DNA from: Deltaproteobacteria bacterium
Lineage (GTDB): Bacteria; Desulfobacterota; DSM-4660; Desulfatiglandales; Desulfatiglandaceae
Reading direction: 5' to 3'
DNA length: 5,483 bases
NCBI GenBank assembly: GCA_018644785.1
Contig: JABGPV010000319.1
Location: 1-5,483, forward strand
Positions within the stretch are counted from its first letter, which is position 1. Each line of letters begins with the position of its first letter. The position numbers and the translations under genes are program-made. The notes beneath the pieces were generated by a model. That model saw only the letters and a program-made list of their open reading frames with translations, was not told the DNA's origin and did no database searches. Below are positions 1-5,475 of the stretch, one piece after another.

Positions 1-54
1 CTTCTCATCCGGGATTTTGAGCCTGGCCTGGCAATTTGAACAGACAACTTCCAT
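1..54 (-). CDS. Zinc-ribbon domain protein, N-terminal fragment (runs off the window)
   Basis: Reading the minus strand from an ATG at 54 gives MEVVCSNCQARLKIPDEK, open to the window edge. The CxxC pair (Cys5, Cys8) followed by a basic/aromatic position and an IPDEK segment is the usual start of the short zinc-ribbon domains (MJ0042-like, zinc_ribbon_4/5 type) found at the N-terminus of many delta-proteobacterial proteins. The second CxxC that would complete the metal site lies outside the window. The start is 21 bp after the stop of the pilus ATPase gene on the same strand, so the two are probably cotranscribed. A GGAGG lies about 14 nt upstream of the ATG, which is long for a ribosome binding site, but no better start keeps the conserved N-terminus. 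What follows the ribbon, and therefore the function, cannot be seen. It may be a regulator or a membrane protein. Confidence 0.72.
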   Translation of the reverse strand, partial: MEVVCSNCQARLKIPDEK

Positions 55-75
55 TTGTATCTTTCTATCCTCCGT

Positions 76-1248
76 CTAATCCCGCTCTTTTTTTCCATAT
101 CCTGTATCCACCGACAAGTTTTCAATGGTGGTCGTCTTTTCACCCCTGGCCGATTTTATGGCATCAACGGCCCGGCTCACGATGGCCTTTTTGGACGCAT
201 AGCTCATGGCGGTTTCTTCCGTAATAAGGCCTTCCTTATAGAGCCCCACAATGGATTGGTCAAAGGTTATCATGCCGTAGGTATTGCCCCCTTGGATGAT
301 CTCATAAAAGGTTTTCCCCTCTGACTCGCCATGCAAAATGGTGTCCCTGACTCTCAGGTTTGCGGCCATGATTTCAAAAGCGGCAACACGTCCGCCGCCC
401 ACTTTGGGGAGCAGGCGCTGGCAGGCTATCCAACGGAGGGTGTCCGCCAGCCGCACGCGAATCTGCCCCTCTTCTTCCTTATCAAAAAGACCCACAAACC
501 GGTTGATGGTCTGTCCCGCATCCACCGTGTGCAGGGTGCTGAAAACGAGGTGGCCTGTTTCAGCGGCACTCAACCCGATATCCACTGTTTCCCTGTCTCT
601 CATTTCTCCCACTAAAATGACCTTGGGCGCTTGCCTGAGCGCGGCCCGCAGACCGGTGGCAAAGGCATTGAAATCAATGCCCAGTTCTCGCTGGTTAAAG
701 GTTGATTTTTTCTGGGAATGCACAAACTCCACCGGGTCTTCCAAGGTTACCACATGGACCGAATCATCCTCATTGATTTGATCCAGGACGGCCGCCAGTG
801 AGGTGCTTTTGCCGGAACCGGTGGCCCCGGTCACCAGAACAATCCCGTTTCTTTCCTTGGCCATTTTCAGGAAAGCGGACGGTAACCCCATTTCCTTTAC
901 CGTCGGCACCCGCGTGGACAGCTGTCGCATCACAATGGAATAACAACCCCGCTGAGAAAAAATATTCACCCTGAAACGGGCCTTTCCCGCCAGTTGATAG
1001 GAGATATCGCATGACCCTTCCGCCAGTAGATTTTTGATCAAGCGACGATCTCCCTTGACCAGATTGAGGGCGATGGCCTCGGTTTGAAATGCCGTCAGTT
1101 TTTTCGGAAGCGGTTTCGTAAGCACAGGTTTCAGTTGCCCTGAGGCTTCAACCTGGCAGGGTTTATCCACCGTGAAGTTGAGGTCCGACACATTGTCGTA
1201 GGCCTTCAGCATCGATGTCAATATATAATCAAGTTCCTGCTGTTTCAT
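76..1248 (-). CDS. PilT/PilU-family type IV pilus retraction ATPase (second paralogue)
   Basis: A 390-residue secretion-superfamily ATPase expected to work as a cytoplasmic hexamer at the base of the type IV pilus, helping to disassemble the pilin fibre. Visible motifs are Walker A GATGSGKST (141-149), Asp box VTLEDPVEF (167-175), Walker B VILVGEMRD with catalytic Glu215 (210-218) and His box TGHLVFSTLHT (231-241). The N-terminal PAS-like domain (about 1-115) has VSDLNF where classical PilT has ASDLHL. The PilT retraction signature (AIRNLIRE type) is not preserved: the equivalent region near 296-306 reads ANLRVRDTILHG. The DPD before Walker B is APK. The C-terminal FDQSIVGLYKEGLIT and the tail of about 50 residues resemble PilU-like proteins. 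The start at 1248 is chosen because AGGAGG sits 7 nt upstream. A longer in-frame ATG at 1335 lies upstream of the candidate promoter. The gene follows pilT with a 193-bp gap. Whether it is a true PilU orthologue or a separate PilT-like clade is open. Confidence 0.9.
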   Translation of the reverse strand: MKQQELDYILTSMLKAYDNVSDLNFTVDKPCQVEASGQLKPVLTKPLPKKLTAFQTEAIALNLVKGDRRLIKNLLAEGSCDISYQLAGKARFRVNIFSQRGCYSIVMRQLSTRVPTVKEMGLPSAFLKMAKERNGIVLVTGATGSGKSTSLAAVLDQINEDDSVHVVTLEDPVEFVHSQKKSTFNQRELGIDFNAFATGLRAALRQAPKVILVGEMRDRETVDIGLSAAETGHLVFSTLHTVDAGQTINRFVGLFDKEEEGQIRVRLADTLRWIACQRLLPKVGGGRVAAFEIMAANLRVRDTILHGESEGKTFYEIIQGGNTYGMITFDQSIVGLYKEGLITEETAMSYASKKAIVSRAVDAIKSARGEKTTTIENLSVDTGYGKKERD

Positions 1249-1300
1249 GGCAAAGCCTCCTGTTTCATACGGGTCCCCGATGGCTTTTTTCTGTTTAGTG

Positions 1301-1329
1301 TCTGTACGAAAACTAGGATTTTTTGTCAA
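1301..1329 (-). promoter_or_regulatory. Candidate sigma70-type promoter of the second pilus ATPase gene
   Basis: On the minus strand a perfect TTGACA (1329-1324) is followed, after exactly 17 bp, by TACAGA (1306-1301). The -10 is weak, with three of six consensus positions. The stretch upstream is A/T-rich. This would start a transcript about 45-50 nt before the ATG at 1248 and lets the gene be expressed separately from pilT. Readthrough from pilT also remains possible, since no convincing terminator is seen in the spacer. Confidence 0.45.
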
Positions 1330-1345
1330 GATCAAGGAAGATCAA
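1328..1345. repeat. Paired 8-bp direct repeats abutting the -35 box
   Basis: AAGATCAA occurs at 1328-1335 and again at 1338-1345 (TTGATCTT on the transcribed strand), a period of 10 bp, or one helical turn. The proximal copy overlaps the last two bases of the candidate -35 hexamer. Same-face repeats at this position suit a transcriptional activator, though chance in an A/T-rich spacer cannot be excluded. Confidence 0.35.
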
Positions 1346-1441
1346 AATTTTAACCACAGGAATACATTTAGTATTTCGAGGATTTAAATTTTTATCTGAC
1401 GCAGAGATTGGCGAAAAAGACAGTTTTCATTCGGGCACTAT

Positions 1442-2524
1442 TTAGACTTCCGTGAAATCCTGGGGAGGATTCTTGAGATAAGGAAGGAATTTGGCCTTAT
1501 CATTGCTCTTGCCGTATGCATCGTCAGGACTTATTCTCCCCTTTGTAAGATGTTCCATAATAGCATCATCCAGGGTCTGCATGCCATATTTTTTCCCGGT
1601 CTGCAGCATGGATGGAATTTGAAACGTTTTTCCTTCACGAATCAGATTCCTGACCGCCGGATTGGCGATCATGATTTCCAGCGCGGCCACACGGCCTTTT
1701 TTGTCGATCCGTTTAAAGAGATTCTGTGCCACGACAGCCCTGAGACCGTCGGAAAGGGTATTGCGGATCTGTTCCTGCTGATTAGTGGGAAACACCTCGA
1801 TGATGCGGTCTACGGTTTTTGCCGCACTGGTGGTATGAAGGGTACCGAAAACAAGATGCCCGGTGGCGGACGCTTCAATGGCCAGCGCTATGGTTTCCAG
1901 ATCCCTCATTTCACCCACCAGGATAATGTCCGGGTCTTCCCTCAAGGCGCCTCTCAGGGCTGCCGTAAAAGATTGGGTGTGAAGCCCCACTTCGCGGTGA
2001 TTGATGATGGCTTTCTGGCTTTTATGGACAAATTCTATTGGGTCTTCAATGGTCAGGATGTGGTCTTTGCGGGTTTTGTTGGCCTCGTCCACAATGGCTG
2101 CCAGCGTGGTTGATTTTCCGCTCCCGGTAGGCCCGGTCACCAGAACAAGACCTCTGGGCAGAGAAGCCAGCCGCTTGACAATGGGCGGTAAACCCAGCTG
2201 TTCACAGGTAAGAATCTCAGAAGGGATTTCCCTGAAAACCGCGGCGACCCCGTATTTCTGTTGAAAAAAATTGGCCCGGTAACGGGCCAGTTCCGGAATT
2301 TCATACGCAAAATCCACGTCACCGGTTTCCTCAAAAACTTTTACCTTTTCTTCCGGCGCAATTTCATAAAGCATCCCTTTAAGGGTATCATTGTCAAGGG
2401 GTTTGTATTTTACCCGTTCAAGCTCACCTTGTATTCGCAGAACCGGTTGTTGGCCCGACATCAGGTGAAGGTCTGATGCCCCTTGGTCGTTCATCAACCT
2501 GAAAAATGCATCAATCTGCGCCAT
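1442..2524 (-). CDS. pilT: Type IV pilus twitching motility / retraction ATPase PilT
   Basis: A 360-residue protein, close to the usual PilT length, with every hallmark of the family. The N-terminal PAS-like domain carries ASDLHL (16-21). The RecA-like core has Walker A GPTGSGKST (131-139), Asp box LTIEDPIEF (157-165), Walker B DPDIILVGEMRD with catalytic Glu205 (197-208) and His box TGHLVFGTLHT (221-231). RAVVAQNL (262-269) and the retraction signature PAVRNLIRE (289-297) follow. PilT is the cytoplasmic hexameric motor that hydrolyses ATP to depolymerise the pilus, driving twitching motility, surface sensing and DNA uptake in organisms that have those functions. The ATG at 2524 has GGGAGG 5 nt upstream. 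It is the first gene of the minus-strand block and is divergent from the panB leader across about 350 bp. No Tad or secretion-ATPase features (such as a PilB tetracysteine motif) are present. Confidence 0.97.
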   Translation of the reverse strand: MAQIDAFFRLMNDQGASDLHLMSGQQPVLRIQGELERVKYKPLDNDTLKGMLYEIAPEEKVKVFEETGDVDFAYEIPELARYRANFFQQKYGVAAVFREIPSEILTCEQLGLPPIVKRLASLPRGLVLVTGPTGSGKSTTLAAIVDEANKTRKDHILTIEDPIEFVHKSQKAIINHREVGLHTQSFTAALRGALREDPDIILVGEMRDLETIALAIEASATGHLVFGTLHTTSAAKTVDRIIEVFPTNQQEQIRNTLSDGLRAVVAQNLFKRIDKKGRVAALEIMIANPAVRNLIREGKTFQIPSMLQTGKKYGMQTLDDAIMEHLTKGRISPDDAYGKSNDKAKFLPYLKNPPQDFTEV

Positions 2525-2578
2525 AACATCCTCCCGCCCCTGAATTCCTTATGAACCATTGAACAAGCCGGGAAAATC

Positions 2579-2605
2579 ATTATACATAGGGGGCCGCTCT
2601 GTCAA
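2579..2605 (-). promoter_or_regulatory. Candidate sigma70-type promoter of pilT
   Basis: The minus strand carries a perfect TTGACA (2605-2600) and a perfect TATAAT (2584-2579). Their spacing is only 15 bp, shorter than the 16-18 bp optimum. Using TAATGA (2582-2577) as the -10 gives 17 bp but a poorer hexamer. The start point would be about 45-50 nt before the pilT ATG. No sigma54 -24/-12 element (TGGCAC-N5-TTGC) was found upstream of pilT. Confidence 0.5.
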
Positions 2606-2719
2606 CCTTAAAGAGCCTCATTCCACTCAGTTTCCCGATCCAGCCGTCGTAGCTTCGCTACTTTGGCGGAGTCGGCACATTCCTGTCCCGGCGTTTGTGG
2701 GTTGTTGAGCATGAAAAGA
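2606..2719. other. Non-coding stretch upstream of pilT with a small hairpin
   Basis: No credible gene is seen here. A perfect 5-bp hairpin, GTAGC-TTC-GCTAC, lies at 2649-2661, followed by a G/C-rich tract. It has no T-run, so it is not an intrinsic terminator. The segment around 2641-2700 has the look of dispersed intergenic repeats seen in environmental genomes, but this is an impression only. Confidence 0.3.
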
Positions 2720-2869
2720 AATTGTGGCCTTGATCATCGTTTCGGCCACCCTGCACCACCTGTATGATTGTGGCCTCTTGTAGGGGCAGGCCTTGTGCCC
2801 GCCCTGATCAGGGTGCCCACAAGGGGCGCCCCTACAATCCTGGACCAAACGATGATCAAGGCCGAAATT
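2720..2869. repeat. Nested inverted-repeat element (REP/MITE-like)
   Basis: Outer arms: GGCCTTGATCATCGTTT at 2726-2742 is matched perfectly in inverted orientation at 2847-2863. The match extends loosely through AATT to about 2720 and 2869. Inner palindrome: centred between 2807 and 2808, TTGTAGGGGC (2778-2787) pairs with 2828-2837, CCTTGTG (2791-2797) pairs with 2818-2824, and CCCTGATCAGGG (2802-2813) is self-complementary. The two systems are not concentric: 35 bp separate the left arms and 9 bp the right. ATTGTGGCCT is also directly repeated at 2721-2730 and 2767-2776. No transposase is present. TGTAGGGGC...GCCCCTACA ends are a recurring form of non-autonomous palindromic repeat in environmental bacterial genomes. 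It probably does not code. Confidence 0.75.
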
Positions 2870-2872
2870 ATA

Positions 2873-2901
2873 TTGACAAGCCGTCAGTCCTTTGATAATT
2901 T
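2873..2901 (+). promoter_or_regulatory. Candidate promoter for the panB leader transcript
   Basis: A perfect TTGACA (2873-2878) is followed after 17 bp by TAATTT (2896-2901), which keeps the important first, second and last -10 positions. GATAAT at 2894-2899, with a 15-bp spacer, is the alternative. The start would be near 2908, giving an untranslated leader of about 300 nt. The promoter lies a few bases beyond the end of the inverted-repeat element. Confidence 0.45.
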
Positions 2902-2929
2902 TTTCACAACAGCCGTTCCGAAAAGATGA

Positions 2930-3136
2930 TCCCCACAAATGGGGACGTCTATTTCTAAAGGCCGTTCTTTTTCAAGAGATGAAATCAGGAAAACAAAATT
3001 CCTTATCATGAAACCGCCTGGATCGGCACAACTCTTTGACCGGGACGGTGACATTATCTGCTTCAAACGGCTTGAAACAAGACGCTATGATATGAAGCCG
3101 TCCGGGTCTTTTGGTTTTTTCCAAAAGGCCTTTTTT
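2930..3136 (+). ncRNA. Structured panB leader: candidate transcription-attenuation switch (possible pan-motif RNA)
   Basis: The 17-mer ATGAAACCGCCTGGATC (3008-3024) recurs as ATGAAGCCGTCCGGGTC (3092-3108), 13 of 17 identical, with all four changes being transitions. The segment 3038-3054 between them can pair with either copy. With the second copy, 3038-3048 pairs with 3098-3108 at 10 of 11 positions, U3049 pairs with G3097 as a wobble, and CAU (3052-3054) pairs with AUG (3092-3094) across a GA/AA internal loop. With the first copy the same geometry forms with more mismatches. The second copy shares 3105-3108 with the 5' arm of the terminator at 3105-3136, so the two folds exclude each other. 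Smaller hairpins lie at 2930-2945 (TCCCCA-CAAA-TGGGGA), 2970-2984 (TTTCA-AGAGA-TGAAA) and 3062-3076 (TTCAA-ACGGC-TTGAA). The known pan RNA motif (tandem hairpins with bulged adenosines before panB, panC or panD) is the obvious comparison, but I cannot confirm membership. The ligand is unknown. Confidence 0.6.
3105..3136 (+). terminator. Intrinsic terminator inside the panB leader
   Basis: GGTCTTTTGG (3105-3114) pairs with CCAAAAGGCC (3121-3130) over 10 bp including one G·U, with a six-T loop, and is followed directly by six T residues (3131-3136). The orientation is plus strand only; the minus strand lacks a U-tract. It lies about 75 nt before the panB start with no convincing gene ending before it, so it is more likely an attenuator than the end of a transcription unit. 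The stem is A/U-rich and of moderate strength, which suits regulated readthrough. Confidence 0.65.
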
Positions 3137-3196
3137 GTTGCGATGCCGGAAGCTTATGGTGATTGTCGCCCGCCCTAAACAAAAGCCAATAGATAG

Positions 3197-3204
3197 TAAG
3201 GAGG
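3197..3204 (+). promoter_or_regulatory. Ribosome binding site of panB
   Basis: TAAGGAGG is a full-length complement to the 16S rRNA 3' end, 7 nt before the panB ATG. It is downstream of the attenuator and not obviously sequestered by it, so control is more likely by termination than by hiding the site. Confidence 0.85.
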
Positions 3205-3211
3205 CGTAAAG

Positions 3212-4045
3212 ATGACGACCGCGAAAGTAACGATTGGTGACTTACAGAAAAAAATGCAGTCAGGTCAAAAAATCACCATGATGACCGCCTATGATTACCC
3301 GACCGCGAGCCTGGTGGATCAGGCTGAAATCGACACGATTCTGGTTGGAGACTCACTGGGCATGGTGGTGTTGGGCTACGATTCCACAGTACCCGTAACC
3401 ATGGATGAAATGATTCACCATTGCAAAGCGGTCTGCAGGGGCACAAGCAGGGCTTTTGTAATCGGTGATATGCCGTTTATGTCCTATCAGGTGAGCATTG
3501 AAAAAGCGCTTGAAAATGCGGGTCGCTTTATCAAAGAAGCCGGATGTGAGTGCGTGAAACTGGAAGGGGGAACGGAAATGGTCCCGGTGGTAGAAGCCAT
3601 TTGCGCTGCAGGAATTCCTGTTTGCGCCCACATTGGTCTAACCCCGCAAACCGCAACGAAATTGAGCGGCTTCAAGGTTCAGGGAAAAGATGCCGAGGGC
3701 GCCAGAAAGCTGGTCCAGTCGGCCAGGGACCTGGAAGCGGCGGGTGCTTTTATGATCGTCCTGGAATGCATTCCCGATCCGGTGGCACAAAGGATAACAG
3801 AAGCGTTAACGATTCCCACCATCGGCATCGGCGCGGGCAGGGATTGTGATGGCCAGGTATTGGTGTACCACGACCTGGTGGGGCTTTTTGAGCGGTTTAC
3901 GCCCAAAATGGTTAAACAGTATGTGAATCTGGCACCCCAGATCCGCGAGGCGCTGATTCAATACAAACAGGAGGTTGAGGACGGGACATTTCCGGGCCCG
4001 GAACACAGTTTCGCTATGAAAGAGGAAGAGGCGGAAAAGATTTGA
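3212..4045 (+). CDS. panB: 3-methyl-2-oxobutanoate hydroxymethyltransferase (ketopantoate hydroxymethyltransferase)
   Basis: This enzyme catalyses the first committed step of pantothenate synthesis: it transfers a hydroxymethyl group from 5,10-methylenetetrahydrofolate to 2-ketoisovalerate, giving ketopantoate, in the cytoplasm. The 277-residue length is close to the usual length of about 264. The TIM-barrel signatures are complete: TAYDYP (25-30), VGDSLGMVVLGY with Mg-binding Asp47 (45-56), GDMPFMSY with Asp86 (85-92), VKLEGG with Lys116 and Glu118 (115-120), AHIGLTPQ with His140 (139-146), LECIP with the catalytic-type Glu185 (184-188), and IGIGAGRDCDGQVLVYHDLVGL (204-225). No expected active-site residue is missing. 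The start has an ideal ribosome binding site. The gene precedes the ketopantoate reductase by 25 bp, an evident two-gene operon, and follows a structured leader containing an intrinsic terminator, so expression is probably controlled by premature termination. panC and panD are not adjacent within the window. Confidence 0.97.
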   Translation: MTTAKVTIGDLQKKMQSGQKITMMTAYDYPTASLVDQAEIDTILVGDSLGMVVLGYDSTVPVTMDEMIHHCKAVCRGTSRAFVIGDMPFMSYQVSIEKALENAGRFIKEAGCECVKLEGGTEMVPVVEAICAAGIPVCAHIGLTPQTATKLSGFKVQGKDAEGARKLVQSARDLEAAGAFMIVLECIPDPVAQRITEALTIPTIGIGAGRDCDGQVLVYHDLVGLFERFTPKMVKQYVNLAPQIREALIQYKQEVEDGTFPGPEHSFAMKEEEAEKI

Positions 4046-4070
4046 ATTTCACCACACAGGGAGTCTTGCC

Positions 4071-4997
4071 ATGAATTTTTTAATCGTCGGACCGGGGGCA
4101 ATGGGCTGCCTTTTCGCCGGGCGCCTTAAAAAAGCCGGACACCGGGTGGTTATTCTGGATTACAAGGAGGAACGGGCCAGGCATATCAACGGGAACGGCA
4201 TTTCCCTGGAAGGCGTAGGGGGAAACTTCAACGTCCAGGTGACCGCTGTTACGGAAAAACCCTCCCGGAAAATCCATGTGGCCCTGATCTGCGTTAAAGC
4301 CTATCAAACGGATGAAGTCGCCCGAACACTTTCTTCGTGGCTTGATCCCGACGTTATGGTTCTCACCCTTCAAAATGGTCTTGGCAACCTTGAGATCCTA
4401 AAAAAGGTGCTGGGTGACAAGCGGGTCCTGGGAGGTGTCACTGCGGAAGGGGCGACGCTTCTCAGCCCCGGCCACGTGCGGCATGCCGGTCGGGGGCCTA
4501 CGATTATCGGCCCGGCAGGATCAGACGATGGACCTGCGGAAAACATTGTTTCCGCCTTTGCGGATGCCGGTTTTGACATCCGTGCCGTGGGTGAGGTGGA
4601 GGATCTGATCTGGGGAAAACTGATCGTAAACGTGGGCATCAACGCCCTGGCGGCCATTACAAAACTCAAGAACGGCCGACTGCCGGACATTGATGGCACG
4701 CGTCAGGTGATGAAAGAGGCAGTTCTTGAAGCCGTGAGGGTTGCGGATGTCAAGGGTATAAAACTGCCATTTCCCGATCCCATTGAAAGGGTCCTGGAAG
4801 TATGCCGCGGTACAGCCGACAATATTGCGTCCATGCTGCAGGATGTACTGGCACAACGGGCTACGGAAATCCGGTTTATCAATGGGGCCATTGTTTCAGA
4901 AGGTCGAAGGCTGGGCATCCCAACACCCATCAATTTTACGCTCAACTGTCTGGTGGAAGCGCTTCAGGATTCTTACCATGAGGCCGTGAGGGTATAA
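4071..4997 (+). CDS. panE: 2-dehydropantoate 2-reductase (ketopantoate reductase)
   Basis: This enzyme reduces ketopantoate to pantoate with NADPH in the cytoplasm, the step after PanB. The 308-residue protein starts with the Rossmann motif GPGAMG (7-12). It has CVKAYQT with Lys76 and LQNGLGN with Asn102 in the nucleotide domain. The C-terminal helical domain holds WGKLIVNVGINAL, whose Lys183, Asn187 and Asn191 correspond to the catalytic lysine and substrate-contacting asparagines of the E. coli enzyme. ASMLQD (253-258) and TEIRFINGAIV (265-275, Glu266) supply the expected Ser and Glu. The start has AGGGAG 7 nt upstream. Pairing with panB 25 bp upstream supports the pantoate role over other ApbA/PanE-family reductases of unknown substrate. 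Its stop lies only 10 bp from that of the convergent LysM gene, and no clear terminator is visible between them. Confidence 0.93.
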   Translation: MNFLIVGPGAMGCLFAGRLKKAGHRVVILDYKEERARHINGNGISLEGVGGNFNVQVTAVTEKPSRKIHVALICVKAYQTDEVARTLSSWLDPDVMVLTLQNGLGNLEILKKVLGDKRVLGGVTAEGATLLSPGHVRHAGRGPTIIGPAGSDDGPAENIVSAFADAGFDIRAVGEVEDLIWGKLIVNVGINALAAITKLKNGRLPDIDGTRQVMKEAVLEAVRVADVKGIKLPFPDPIERVLEVCRGTADNIASMLQDVLAQRATEIRFINGAIVSEGRRLGIPTPINFTLNCLVEALQDSYHEAVRV

Positions 4998-5007
4998 ATA
5001 GGTTTTT

Positions 5008-5475
5008 TCAGTTCGGGGAAACCAGCAGTTTCTGGTCCGGCTTGATGGGTTTGTCCACTGTCAACTGATTCAATTTGCAAAGCACATCCACCGTAAGGCC
5101 GTATTTTGTCGCAATCGCAGACAGGCTATCCCCGGGACGAACGGTGTGATATTCCCCTTGGGATTTTGACTTGATCGAAGAGGCTTTCTTTTCATGCAAA
5201 CGGGGGTCTATGCTTTTTTCAATATGGGCGATTTTGGTCTCAAGAGCCCCCAGCCGCTCTTCAATCTGAACAAGAGTGGCTTCCAGGGAGTCTGCTGCTC
5301 CCCGGGCCGATTTTTCTTTATTATCAAAGGCAATGGCCAGTACCACAACCAGGACAAGAACCCCTGAAGCCACTGCCAGCAGCCATTTCGCCTTGTGTTT
5401 GCGTTTCAAGCGGCCGGCGCGTCCCAGCCTTCCATTCCTCGGAATGTATTCCAGGTCATCAACGATATCATTCAT
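5008..5475 (-). CDS. Membrane-anchored LysM domain protein
   Basis: A 155-residue protein with a recognisable layout but no named family. It has a short acidic-then-basic cytoplasmic N-terminus (1-30, ending in KRKHKAK) and one hydrophobic segment (31-50, WLLAVASGVL onward) acting as an uncleaved signal anchor. A likely coiled coil follows at about 60-90, with heptad-like Leu/Ile spacing in SLEATLVQIEERLGALETKI. A C-terminal LysM domain (109-153) has the family signature YHTVRPGDSLSAIATKYGLT and ends KPDQKLLV. LysM domains bind peptidoglycan N-acetylglucosamine chains, so the domain should face the periplasm and tie the inner membrane to the wall. There is no catalytic domain, which points to a structural or scaffolding role. 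The ATG at 5475 is the only start seen. The ribosome binding site is mostly outside the window (GGA is visible 4 nt upstream), and upstream extension past 5483 cannot be excluded. The gene is convergent with panE and probably unrelated to it. Confidence 0.85.
   Translation of the reverse strand: MNDIVDDLEYIPRNGRLGRAGRLKRKHKAKWLLAVASGVLVLVVVLAIAFDNKEKSARGAADSLEATLVQIEERLGALETKIAHIEKSIDPRLHEKKASSIKSKSQGEYHTVRPGDSLSAIATKYGLTVDVLCKLNQLTVDKPIKPDQKLLVSPN

Noticed and set aside
1249..1335. Longer N-terminus (29 extra residues) for the second pilus ATPase from an ATG at 1335
   Set aside because: It would start upstream of the candidate promoter, has no ribosome binding site, and the extra sequence does not look like the family. 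The ATG at 1248 has AGGAGG 7 nt upstream.
1361..1375. Small hairpin AATAC-ATTTA-GTATT as a pilT terminator
   Set aside because: Only five A/T-rich pairs and no following U-tract on the minus strand.
1550..2264. Open frames of 187 and 87 codons on the plus strand opposite pilT
   Set aside because: These are antisense shadows of a strongly conserved coding region, with no recognisable protein.
2627..2938. 103-codon minus-strand reading frame
   Set aside because: It runs straight through the nested inverted repeats. Its CRGAPCGHPDQGGHKACPY stretch is the translation of the palindrome, a common spurious ORF, and there is no ribosome binding site.
2884..3066. 60-codon minus-strand reading frame
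   Set aside because: It is antisense to the structured panB leader, has no ribosome binding site, and resembles no known protein.
2939..3178. 79-codon plus-strand reading frame just before panB
   Set aside because: There is no ribosome binding site at its ATG or at the internal ATGs at 3008 and 3092. The protein is not recognisable, and an intrinsic terminator lies inside it. The in-frame MKPPGS/MKPSGS repeat is explained by the repeated RNA segment. Ribosome profiling would settle it.
4985..5050. Shared bidirectional terminator between panE and the LysM gene
   Set aside because: The short GGTTT...AAACC and ACCAG...CTGGT pairings have no correctly placed T-run for either strand, and the arms lie inside the LysM coding region.
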